Notes under the pieces: model-generated
The model's input: only the letters and a program-made list of their open reading frames with translations
Database searches by the model: none
Told to the model about the DNA's origin: nothing
Assembly (NCBI RefSeq): GCF_900141845.1
Contig: NZ_FQZB01000029.1
Coordinates: forward strand, 1 to 16,851
Direction: 5' to 3'
Source of the DNA: Clostridium cavendishii DSM 21758
Lineage (GTDB): Bacteria; Bacillota; Clostridia; Clostridiales; Clostridiaceae
DNA length: 16,851 nt
Shown: in pieces, positions 1-7,227 of the stretch
Layout of the letters: the number at the start of each line of letters is the position of its first letter
How positions within the stretch are numbered: the first letter of the stretch is position 1
Program-made: the position numbers and the translations under genes

Positions 1-14
1 CTGAAGGTCCACCA
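1..14 (+). tRNA. 3' tail of an upstream tRNA (partial, identity not assigned)
   Basis: The first 14 bases end in ACCA and look like the 3' acceptor strand of a tRNA. Bases 4-10 (AAGGTCC) would be the acceptor strand, base 11 the discriminator A and 12-14 the CCA end. Only five T residues separate it from the next tRNA, as in clostridial tRNA runs beside rRNA operons. The anticodon lies outside the window; tRNA-Ile is one possibility, unproven. Confidence 0.5.
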
Positions 15-19
15 TTTTT

Positions 20-95
20 GGGGGTATAGCTCAGTTGGGAGAGCACCTGCCTTGCACGCAGGGGGTCAAGAGTTCGAATCTCTTTATCTCCACCA
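20..95 (+). tRNA. tRNA-Ala (UGC anticodon)
   Basis: A complete 76-nt cloverleaf with encoded CCA. The acceptor strand GGGGGTA (20-26) pairs with TATCTCC (85-91) using two G-U wobbles. The D-arm is GCTC-loop-GAGC. The anticodon stem CCTGC/GCAGG encloses loop CTTGCAC with anticodon TGC at 53-55, and the T-arm carries the TTCGAAT loop. TGC reads GCA and related alanine codons. It is followed at once by a strong terminator, so it is the last gene of its stable-RNA transcript. Confidence 0.97.
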
Positions 96-98
96 AAG

Positions 99-130
99 AA
101 AGCTGTGAATTTTTATTCACAGCTTTTTTT
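99..130 (+). terminator. Intrinsic terminator of the tRNA unit
   Basis: A perfect 11-bp stem (99-109 with 116-126, around AGCTGTGAA/TTCACAGCT) with a 6-nt loop, followed by an unbroken T run to 130. It begins four bases after the tRNA CCA end and closes the upstream stable-RNA operon. Confidence 0.93.
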
Positions 131-220
131 GTGATTATAAATAAATTACTATTATTTAGTAATATAATTAATTTGAAAAACATAATTAATTATATGCAAA
201 CAATTTTAAAAGGAATTTAT

Positions 221-514
221 ATGAAGATAGAAAATTTATTATCAATAATAAAATATTCAATAATATGTTTTTTTATAATTATAATTTTCATTTTAGTAAA
301 ATCTTTTAGTTATAAAGAATTAGGACTAGCAGATGTATCATGCGGAGAAGGGATATTCTCTTTATATGAATATCGAAAAGGAGATCCTAATTTTAAAATA
401 TATTTTGGAAATTTTACAGTTATATTATCTGTTATTTTAGGGTTTGTTTTATATATTGTAATGAAAAAGGTAAGGTTAAGATCTAAAAAGATGCTTAAAT
501 TTTTATCTACATAA
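221..514 (+). CDS. Small hypothetical membrane protein (97 aa)
   Basis: I do not recognise the family. The start chosen is the ATG at 221, behind AAAAGGA (about 7 nt spacing). An earlier in-frame ATG at 194 has no good ribosome site, and the frame's further extension runs into the tRNA. The protein has two clear hydrophobic segments, about residues 9-28 (rich in Ile and Phe) and 67-85, with a polar loop between them containing one Cys, and a lysine/arginine-rich C-terminal tail. This suggests a bitopic-hairpin inner-membrane protein with a basic cytoplasmic tail. It stands alone between the tRNA terminator and the next small gene, and no obvious terminator follows it. Function unknown. Confidence 0.6.
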   Translation: MKIENLLSIIKYSIICFFIIIIFILVKSFSYKELGLADVSCGEGIFSLYEYRKGDPNFKIYFGNFTVILSVILGFVLYIVMKKVRLRSKKMLKFLST

Positions 515-569
515 AGCTTAAAATATATAATTAAAAGAGAAAACTAAAGGATTGTTCATAATTTTAGTA

Positions 570-597
570 TAGACTTCATTTGATTTTATTATATAAT
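570..597 (+). promoter_or_regulatory. Candidate sigma-A promoter for the 49-aa gene
   Basis: A perfect -10 TATAAT at 592-597 with a weak -35 TAGACT (570-575) at 16-bp spacing. Transcription would start near 604, about 60 nt before the ATG at 664. AT richness makes chance TATAAT matches common here, so confidence is moderate. Confidence 0.4.
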
Positions 598-663
598 ATA
601 AAATATAGAGTATTTGAGGGGATTTTTGAGAAAAATTATGAGAGATTAAAATGGGGTGTTAAA

Positions 664-813
664 ATGACAAATATGAGTGAATTAGAAGAAGAACTTGTAG
701 AATTGAAATTAAAGAAGAGAAATTTAATTTTGGCTGGTAAAAAAACAGAAGAGATAGACTTAACAATTAAAGAAATAGAAAATAAAATAAAGTTGCAGAA
801 ACAGCAGTATTAA
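664..813 (+). CDS. Small coiled-coil protein (49 aa), unknown function
   Basis: The ATG at 664 is chosen because GGGGTG (653-658) lies five bases upstream; a longer reading from 580 has no ribosome site. The product is highly charged and almost wholly helical: leucine/isoleucine heptads with Glu/Lys flanks from residue 5 to the end, broken by a Leu-Ala-Gly turn in the middle, so a two-helix hairpin is likely. Length and helix-turn-helix hairpin shape recall the Spo0E-like phosphatase family, but the SQELD-type signature of that family is absent (the matching stretch reads TIKEIE), so I do not assign it. A terminator hairpin follows directly, so it is probably a single-gene transcript separate from glgB. 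Confidence 0.65.
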   Translation: MTNMSELEEELVELKLKKRNLILAGKKTEEIDLTIKEIENKIKLQKQQY

Positions 814-816
814 CAT

Positions 817-852
817 AAGAGTGTTAGAGGTAATCTTTAACACTCTTTAATT
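817..852 (+). terminator. Rho-independent terminator after the 49-aa gene
   Basis: A 10-bp perfect stem AAGAGTGTTA (817-826) pairs with TAACACTCTT (838-847) around an 11-nt loop, three bases after the stop codon. The following T tract is short (TT then AATTTTA), so termination may be incomplete. Confidence 0.7.
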
Positions 853-913
853 TTAGATAATAAAGATTTAAGATTTATGCTAAAAAATATAAATAATATA
901 ATAATAATAAATA

Positions 914-924
914 GAAACGGTTTC
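914..924 (+). promoter_or_regulatory. Candidate cre-like / LacI-family operator upstream of glgB
   Basis: GAAACGGTTTC is a perfect inverted repeat (GAAAC-G-GTTTC), preceded by A and followed by ATT. It resembles catabolite-responsive elements bound by CcpA in Firmicutes, including the GAAAA-N-GTTTTC form described in clostridia. It lies about 120 bp before the glgB ATG, a sensible place for carbon control of a glycogen operon. Binding is inferred only. Confidence 0.45.
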
Positions 925-1007
925 ATTTAATGGTATTATAAAAATTTAACTTTAATGAAAAAAATTTCCTTTTTATGGAGGGTTAGTAATATAAATGTAG
1001 AATAAAT

Positions 1008-1013
1008 TATAAT
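1008..1013 (+). promoter_or_regulatory. Possible -10 element for glgB
   Basis: A perfect TATAAT lies 31 bp before the glgB start, leaving a leader just long enough for the GGGGTGG ribosome site at 1030-1036. No convincing -35 is found 16-18 bp upstream. The true glgB promoter may instead lie nearer the cre-like site. Confidence 0.3.
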
Positions 1014-1044
1014 GTGAGATTATTTGATAGGGGTGGAACAATTT

Positions 1045-3186
1045 ATGAAGGAAAAAGCTAAAGAGATAATTAAAAAAGAGCTTAAAAGCGATAATATAAA
1101 AAAAGGTAATAATGATACAAAAAGTAAGGTTAAAAAAGATGTATTGGCTAAGGGAAAAAAACAGAATAGCAAAAGTAAATTAAAGAATCCTACTAGGAAT
1201 GAAATTAAAAATTTATGTGATGATATAACAAATATTCATAGTTATTTATTTCATGAAGGAAATCATTATGAGGCTTATAAATTTATGGGAGCCCATATAG
1301 AAAAGGTTGATGGTAAAAATGGTGTTACATTTACAACTTGGGCACCCAATGCAAGTTCAGTCGCTGTAGTTGGTGATTTTTCGAATTGGAATGTTGAAGA
1401 AAAATATGAAATGAAAAAAATAACGGAAGCTGGACTTTGGAATATATTTATACCAGGGCTAAAAAGTGGTCAAACATATAAGTATTCAGTGAGAAGTAAG
1501 GATGGGAAAAAGAGAGTTTTGAAGGCAGATCCATATACTAGAGAATCTGAACTTAGACCTAATACAGCATCTATAATAGCTACAGATAAGAATTTCAGAT
1601 GGGGAGATAAAAAGTGGCTTTTAAATAGAGAAAAAAATAGTATTTATAAATCCCCTATAAATATATATGAAATGCACTTGCAGTCATGGCGAATGAAAGG
1701 TGATGAAGATTTTTATAACTTTAGGGAAATGGCTGATATGGTTGTTGAGTATATGAAAGAACTTAATTATACTCATATTGAGGTTATGCCTATAATGGAA
1801 CATCCATTTGATGATTCTTGGGGATATCAGGCTACTGGATATTATTCAGTAACAAGAAGATTAGGAAATAAAGAGGATTTTAAATATTTTGTAAATACCC
1901 TTCATAAGAATAATATAGGAGTAATTTTAGATTGGGTTCCAGGACATTTCTGCAAGGATGAACATGGATTATATATGTTTGATGGGACACCAACATATGA
2001 ATATAGTGATTCCTTAAAGTGTGAAAATAAAGGTTGGGGTGCAGCTAATTTTGATTTAGGGAAAAAAGAAGTTAAAAGTTTTCTGATTTCAAATGCTGTT
2101 TATTGGTTAAGGGAATTTCATATTGATGGTCTTAGAGTAGATGCAGTAGCTAATATGTTATATTTAAATTATGATAGAAAAGATGGGGAATGGAAGCCTA
2201 ATAAGTATGGTGGAATAGAGAACTTGGAGGCTGTAGAGTTCTTTAAGGAACTTAATACTCATATATTTAAGGATTTTAATAACATTTTAATGATAGCTGA
2301 GGAATCTACGTCATGGCCAAATGTAACAAGGCCTGTTGAAGCTAGCGGATTAGGATTTAATTTCAAGTGGAATATGGGATGGATGAATGATTTATTAAAG
2401 TATATTCAATTAGATCCTATACACAGAAAATATCATCATAATCAGTTAACATTTTCTACTATGTATAATCATTCAGAAAATTTTATTTTACCTATATCTC
2501 ATGATGAGGTTGTACATGGTAAAAAATCATTAGTTGATAAAATGTGGGGAGATTATTGGAACAAGTTTGCTGGGTTAAGAGTATTTATAGCTTATATGAT
2601 GGGGCATCCAGGTAAAAAACTATTATTTATGGGTAGTGAATTTGGACAATTTATTGAGTGGAGAAATAGAGAAGAATTAGAATGGAAACTTATAGATCAA
2701 TATGATATGCATAGACAAACTCAAAACTTTTTTAAAAGAATAAATAAATTTTATAAAGAAAATAATTCTTTATGGAGTGGTGATTATGAGGTTGACGGAT
2801 TTAAGTGGATAGATGCAGATAATTCTAATCAAAGCATATTAGTATTTATGAGACAGGGAGAAAAGAAAGAGGATACATTAGTATTTGTATGTAATTTTAC
2901 ATCGGTAGTTTATTATGATTTCAAAATAGGCGTTCCTTATTTAGGTGAATATGCAGAAGTATTTAATACAGATAGTAAGGAATTTGGAGGTTCGGATCAA
3001 GTAATGGGTGAAACCCTGTTTTCTGAAAAGGGATTTTGGCATAATCAAAAATTTACTTTAAAGATAAAGGTTCCTCCTATGGGATGTGTTATATTAAAGC
3101 CTAGTGTTATTTTAGAAGATAAAGAAGAAGAGTTAGACAGCAAGGATGAAAGTTTTGAGAGTGAGATATCAGATTTAAAAAAATAA
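1045..3186 (+). CDS. glgB: 1,4-alpha-glucan branching enzyme (GH13)
   Basis: Cytoplasmic enzyme that cuts alpha-1,4 glucan and re-attaches the piece by an alpha-1,6 bond during glycogen synthesis. The ATG at 1045 (713 aa) is chosen over a TTG at 1024 because AGGGGTGG sits eight bases upstream of it. A CBM48-type domain covers about residues 90-175 (WAPNASSV, GDFSNWN). The GH13 barrel follows with DWVPGH at 296, nucleophile Asp366 in GLRVDAVANM, acid/base Glu419 in IAEEST, and Asp487 in ISHDEVVHGKKS. The Asp366-Glu419-Asp487 spacing equals that of E. coli GlgB. Odd points are a lysine-rich N-terminal extension (18 Lys in the first 52 residues) and an acidic tail (11 Asp/Glu in the last 25). 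First gene of the glgB-glgA1-glgP block, with glgA1 32 bp downstream. Confidence 0.97.
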   Translation: MKEKAKEIIKKELKSDNIKKGNNDTKSKVKKDVLAKGKKQNSKSKLKNPTRNEIKNLCDDITNIHSYLFHEGNHYEAYKFMGAHIEKVDGKNGVTFTTWAPNASSVAVVGDFSNWNVEEKYEMKKITEAGLWNIFIPGLKSGQTYKYSVRSKDGKKRVLKADPYTRESELRPNTASIIATDKNFRWGDKKWLLNREKNSIYKSPINIYEMHLQSWRMKGDEDFYNFREMADMVVEYMKELNYTHIEVMPIMEHPFDDSWGYQATGYYSVTRRLGNKEDFKYFVNTLHKNNIGVILDWVPGHFCKDEHGLYMFDGTPTYEYSDSLKCENKGWGAANFDLGKKEVKSFLISNAVYWLREFHIDGLRVDAVANMLYLNYDRKDGEWKPNKYGGIENLEAVEFFKELNTHIFKDFNNILMIAEESTSWPNVTRPVEASGLGFNFKWNMGWMNDLLKYIQLDPIHRKYHHNQLTFSTMYNHSENFILPISHDEVVHGKKSLVDKMWGDYWNKFAGLRVFIAYMMGHPGKKLLFMGSEFGQFIEWRNREELEWKLIDQYDMHRQTQNFFKRINKFYKENNSLWSGDYEVDGFKWIDADNSNQSILVFMRQGEKKEDTLVFVCNFTSVVYYDFKIGVPYLGEYAEVFNTDSKEFGGSDQVMGETLFSEKGFWHNQKFTLKIKVPPMGCVILKPSVILEDKEEELDSKDESFESEISDLKK

Positions 3187-3218
3187 TTTAATTTTTTAAT
3201 ATGGATTGGGGGTACATC

Positions 3219-4649
3219 ATGAGTAAAGTTCTTTTTGCTGCAGCAGAGGCGCATCCTTTTATAAAAACAGGAGGATTAGGTGATGTAATGGGAGCATTAC
3301 CGCAGGAATTAAAAAAGATAGGAGTAGATGCAAGAGTAGTTATACCAAAGCATAAAAATATAAAGCCCAATTTTAAGGAAAAACTTTACTTTATAAAATG
3401 GTTTACTGTAAAAGTAGGTTGGAGAAATGAATATTGTGGAGTGTTTAGTTATAACCATGAAGGAGTAGAATACTATTTTATAGATAATGAAAAGTATTTT
3501 AATAGAGATGGGTTGTATGGTTATTATGATGATGGAGAAAGATATGCTTTTTTTGACAGAGCAGTATTAGAATTTTTAAGAGAAATAGATTGGTATCCAG
3601 ATATAATACATTGTAATGACTGGCAAACTGGAATGGTACCAGTTCTACAAAAATTAGAATATAAATATCAGCATAATTATAGTCAAATAAAAACTGTTTT
3701 TTCAATACACAATTTATTATTCCAAGGTACATTTGATAAAGAAATATTACCTGAATTATTTGGATATGATTATGAACCGTATGATAATGGAAGTTTAGAA
3801 TTGTTTGGTGGAGTTAGTTTTTTAAAAGGTGGAATAAATTATGCGGACAGAATAAGTACTGTTAGTTATACTTACGCAAATGAGATACAGACACCAATGT
3901 ATGGAGAAAAGCTTGATGGCCTTTTAAGGTCTAAAAATAACATTTTATCGGGGATAGTAAATGGAATAGATTATGATATATATAATTCAGAAACAGATAA
4001 GAATATATTTAGGAATTATAATATAGATTCAATAGATAATAAAAAAATTAATAAGTTAGAACTGCAAAAAAGATTAGGGTTACCTGTTAGAGAAGATTCT
4101 GCAGTTATAGGAATAGTATCAAGGTTGACAAATCAAAAGGGGTTTGATCTTATAGTGAATATAGGTGATAGACTTCTTCAACACAATATACAATTAGTCG
4201 TATTGGGTACTGGAGACAGGGGGTATGAGGAACATTTTAAAGGACTTCAATATAGGTATCCAGATAAGGTATCAGCTAATATAACTTTTAATGATGAATT
4301 AGCACATAAGATTTACGCTGGTGCAGATATGTTTTTAATGCCATCATTATTTGAGCCTTGTGGATTAGGTCAACTTATAGCTTTAAGATACGGAACTATC
4401 CCTATAGTAAGAGAAACAGGTGGATTAAAAGATACAGTAAACCCGTTTAATAAGTATACAGGTGAGGGAAATGGATTTAGTTTCAGAAATTATAATGCAA
4501 ATGAGATGTTTACTATAATTGAAAGTGCTATAGGGTATTTTCATAATAAAAGTATTTGGAATGGGTTAATTAGAAACGCATTATTATCAGATAATAGTTG
4601 GCAAAAATCAGCCCAAGATTATAAGAATCTTTATGAAGCTTTAATTTAG
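3219..4649 (+). CDS. glgA: Glycogen synthase, first copy (GT5)
   Basis: Adds glucose from ADP-glucose to the non-reducing end of alpha-1,4 glucan. The ATG at 3219 (476 aa) follows GGGGG at 3208-3212; an ATG at 3201 lies before that ribosome site and is unlikely. The N-terminus carries KTGGLGDV (Lys16), which contacts ADP-glucose in bacterial GlgA. The C-terminal Rossmann half carries SRLTNQKG and FEPCGLGQ, with Glu379 equivalent to the catalytic glutamate, then ALRYGTIPIVRETGGL. Length equals the family norm of about 475-485. It is the middle gene of glgB-glgA1-glgP, 37 bp before glgP, so translation is probably co-ordinated. A second synthase gene lies at 12392; this copy has the more standard GEKLDGLLR loop. 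Confidence 0.96.
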   Translation: MSKVLFAAAEAHPFIKTGGLGDVMGALPQELKKIGVDARVVIPKHKNIKPNFKEKLYFIKWFTVKVGWRNEYCGVFSYNHEGVEYYFIDNEKYFNRDGLYGYYDDGERYAFFDRAVLEFLREIDWYPDIIHCNDWQTGMVPVLQKLEYKYQHNYSQIKTVFSIHNLLFQGTFDKEILPELFGYDYEPYDNGSLELFGGVSFLKGGINYADRISTVSYTYANEIQTPMYGEKLDGLLRSKNNILSGIVNGIDYDIYNSETDKNIFRNYNIDSIDNKKINKLELQKRLGLPVREDSAVIGIVSRLTNQKGFDLIVNIGDRLLQHNIQLVVLGTGDRGYEEHFKGLQYRYPDKVSANITFNDELAHKIYAGADMFLMPSLFEPCGLGQLIALRYGTIPIVRETGGLKDTVNPFNKYTGEGNGFSFRNYNANEMFTIIESAIGYFHNKSIWNGLIRNALLSDNSWQKSAQDYKNLYEALI

Positions 4650-4686
4650 ATAATGTTGAAAAATTAATTTTGGGAGGAATGTATTT

Positions 4687-7122
4687 ATGTTTACAATAGA
4701 CAAGGAAACATTCAAAAGAGATTATAAAAAAAAGTTCCTTGAAATTCATGGTAGGGAACTAGAAGATGGTAATAATCAATCTAAATATGAGGCTTTAGGT
4801 AGTTTAGTTAGAGATTACGTAGCTAAGACATGGATGAATACAAATAAAAGGTATAATTCTACAGGTGAAAAACAAGTATATTATTTATCAATGGAGTTTT
4901 TACTAGGAAGACTTCTAGGTAATTCGCTTTTAAATTTAGGCATAAGAGATATTTGCAATGAGGCTTTATCTGAATTAGGGATAGAGCTTGAGACACTAGA
5001 AAATTTAGAGCAAGATCAAGGTTTGGGAAATGGCGGATTAGGTAGACTTGCAGCTTGCTTTCTTGATTCAATGGCTTCTTTAAACATTCCAGGACATGGT
5101 TGTGGAATAAGATATAAATATGGTTTCTTTGAACAAAAAATAATAAATGGTTCGCAGGTAGAGGCGCCTGATAACTGGTTGAGATCAGGAAATGTATGGG
5201 AAATAAGGAAACCTGATAAATCGGAAATAGTTAGATTTGGAGGCGAAGTAAAATGTGAAGATGTAAATGGAAGATTAACGTTTACACATATAAATTATGA
5301 ACCTATTTTAGCTATTCCATATGATACACCAATAGTTGGATATGAAAATGATGTGGTAAACACATTAAGACTTTGGAGTGCTGAGCCTGTTTCAAACGAA
5401 TTTGATTTTTCCTCATTTAGTAGGGGAGATTTTTTAAAGGCTATAGAGTATAAAAATTCGATAGAGGCTATTTCACATGTTTTATATCCAGATGATTCTT
5501 TTTATGAAGGGAAAATGCTTAGACTTAAGCAACAATATTTTTTTGTTTCGGCTGGCGTCCAAAGTATAATACGTCATTTTAAATGCCATGGAGGCGATAT
5601 ATTAAGTTTTGATGATAAGATAGCAATTCATATAAATGATACTCATCCAACGTTAGCAATACCAGAACTTATGAGAATACTTTTAGATGAAGAGGGGCTA
5701 TCATGGGTAGATGCATGGAGGATAACCACTAACACCATATCTTATACAAATCATACTATATTGGCTGAAGCATTAGAAAAATGGCCAATAGATATGTTTA
5801 AAAAATTGTTACCAAGAATATACATGATAATAGAAGAAATCAACAGACGCTTCTGCGAAGAACTATGGAGTAAGTATATAGGGCAATGGGAAAAAATATC
5901 TAAAATGTCTATATTAGGGGATGGGTATGTGAGAATGGCTCATTTAGCCATATCAGGAAGTCATAGTGTTAATGGTGTTGCTAAACTTCATACTGAAATA
6001 CTAAAAAAACAAGAAATGGCTGACTTTTACTATTTATATCCTAGGAAATTTAATAATAAGACTAATGGTATAACCCATAGAAGGTGGTTATTAAAAGCTA
6101 ATCCAAAGTTAACAAAATTATTATGTGAAAGTATAGGTGAGGGATGGATAAAACATCCTACTGATATGGTTAATTTTGAGAAGTTTGCATATGATAAAAA
6201 TGTTAGAAAAGAACTAGGTAATATAAAGAGGGATAATAAAAGTAAGTTGGCAGATATAGTATATAAAGATCAGGGAATCTTAATAGATCCAAATTCAATA
6301 TTTGATGTACAGATAAAAAGAATACATGCATATAAGAGGCAGATATTAAATTGCCTAAGAATAATGGATTTATATAATAAATTATTAGAAAACCCTAATT
6401 TAGATATTGTTCCAAGAACATTTATATTTGCGGGGAAAGCAGCTCCATCATATTATTTGGCTAAAAAGACAATAGAGCTTATAAATTCTGTTGCATATAA
6501 AGTTAATAATGATAAGAGAATAAATGATAAAATTAAGGTAGTATATCTTGAAAATTATAGCGTATCATTAGCAGAGGAGATAATACCAGCTACAGATTTA
6601 AGCGAGCAGATATCTACCACAACTAAAGAGGCATCAGGAACTTCAAACATGAAATTTATGATGAATGGATCTATTACAATAGCTACACTAGATGGTGCTA
6701 ATGTAGAGATTAGGGATGAAGTTGGCGATGATAATATAGTTATATTTGGGTTAAATGAAAGAGAAGTTATAGACTATTACCAAAAGGGGGGATACTCTTC
6801 TTGGGATACATGTAATAATGATCCAAGGCTAAGAAGAATCACTCAAGATTTAATAAATGGTTACTATTGTGGCGATAAAGATAGATTCAAAGTTATATAT
6901 GAAAATCTATTAACTTACAATGATGAGTTTTTTGTTCTGAAAGACTTTGATTCATATTTAAAGGCTCAAGATAAGGTGGATAGATTATATAGAGATTCAA
7001 ATAAGTGGGAGAAGATGGCTGCTATAAATATAGCGCATTCAGGGATATTTTCATCAGATAGAACAATTATGGAATATGCTACTGGAATTTGGGGTTCGGG
7101 ATTCCTTTATAAAAACTTATAA
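4687..7122 (+). CDS. glgP: Glycogen phosphorylase (GT35, PLP-dependent)
   Basis: Releases glucose-1-phosphate from non-reducing ends of glycogen using phosphate and pyridoxal phosphate. The ATG at 4687 follows GGGAGGA (about 8 nt spacing), giving 811 aa, the usual bacterial length. Family blocks visible in order are QDQGLGNGGLGRLAACFLDS near residue 110, HINDTHPTLAIPELM near 320, NHTILAEALEKWP near 360, QIKRIHAYKRQ near 545, and EASGTSNMKFMMNG, where Lys656 is the PLP Schiff-base lysine. The sequence is complete, without truncation. It lies 37 bp after glgA1, putting synthesis and breakdown enzymes on one transcript, so flux is presumably set by substrate levels and allostery rather than by separate transcription (inference). 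Confidence 0.97.
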   Translation: MFTIDKETFKRDYKKKFLEIHGRELEDGNNQSKYEALGSLVRDYVAKTWMNTNKRYNSTGEKQVYYLSMEFLLGRLLGNSLLNLGIRDICNEALSELGIELETLENLEQDQGLGNGGLGRLAACFLDSMASLNIPGHGCGIRYKYGFFEQKIINGSQVEAPDNWLRSGNVWEIRKPDKSEIVRFGGEVKCEDVNGRLTFTHINYEPILAIPYDTPIVGYENDVVNTLRLWSAEPVSNEFDFSSFSRGDFLKAIEYKNSIEAISHVLYPDDSFYEGKMLRLKQQYFFVSAGVQSIIRHFKCHGGDILSFDDKIAIHINDTHPTLAIPELMRILLDEEGLSWVDAWRITTNTISYTNHTILAEALEKWPIDMFKKLLPRIYMIIEEINRRFCEELWSKYIGQWEKISKMSILGDGYVRMAHLAISGSHSVNGVAKLHTEILKKQEMADFYYLYPRKFNNKTNGITHRRWLLKANPKLTKLLCESIGEGWIKHPTDMVNFEKFAYDKNVRKELGNIKRDNKSKLADIVYKDQGILIDPNSIFDVQIKRIHAYKRQILNCLRIMDLYNKLLENPNLDIVPRTFIFAGKAAPSYYLAKKTIELINSVAYKVNNDKRINDKIKVVYLENYSVSLAEEIIPATDLSEQISTTTKEASGTSNMKFMMNGSITIATLDGANVEIRDEVGDDNIVIFGLNEREVIDYYQKGGYSSWDTCNNDPRLRRITQDLINGYYCGDKDRFKVIYENLLTYNDEFFVLKDFDSYLKAQDKVDRLYRDSNKWEKMAAINIAHSGIFSSDRTIMEYATGIWGSGFLYKNL

Positions 7123-7162
7123 TTGGTATTAAGAGGCTATCTTATAGGACTTTTGGAATATT

Positions 7163-7195
7163 AAGGAGTGTTTATAAGCTTTAGACACTCTTTAT
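7163..7195 (+). terminator. Hairpin between glgP and the GH13 gene, possible partial terminator
   Basis: A 12-bp stem with two G-U pairs (7163-7174 with 7182-7193, core GAGTGT/ACACTC) and a 7-nt loop TAAGCTT, followed only by TTTATG. The weak T tract suggests partial termination or 3'-end stabilisation of the glgB-glgA1-glgP message, with some read-through into the gene starting at 7228. Confidence 0.5.
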
Positions 7196-7227
7196 GTAAG
7201 TTGAATTTACAAGAAAGGATAAAAGTT

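Noticed and set aside
35..514. Long open frame of 159 codons starting inside the tRNA-Ala
   Set aside because: Its first part overlaps the tRNA gene and terminator. Only the part from ATG 221, with an AAAAGGA site, is kept as a gene.
3045..3370. Two minus-strand open frames overlapping the end of glgB and start of glgA
   Set aside because: They lie opposite well-supported glgB and glgA coding sequence, with no ribosome sites or recognisable products.
817..7195. Shared GAGTGT...ACACTC hairpins at 817-847 and 7163-7193 as a mobile repeat family
   Set aside because: The similarity is limited to the short stem core, and both fit ordinary terminators. Loops and flanks differ, so there is no sign of a repeat element.
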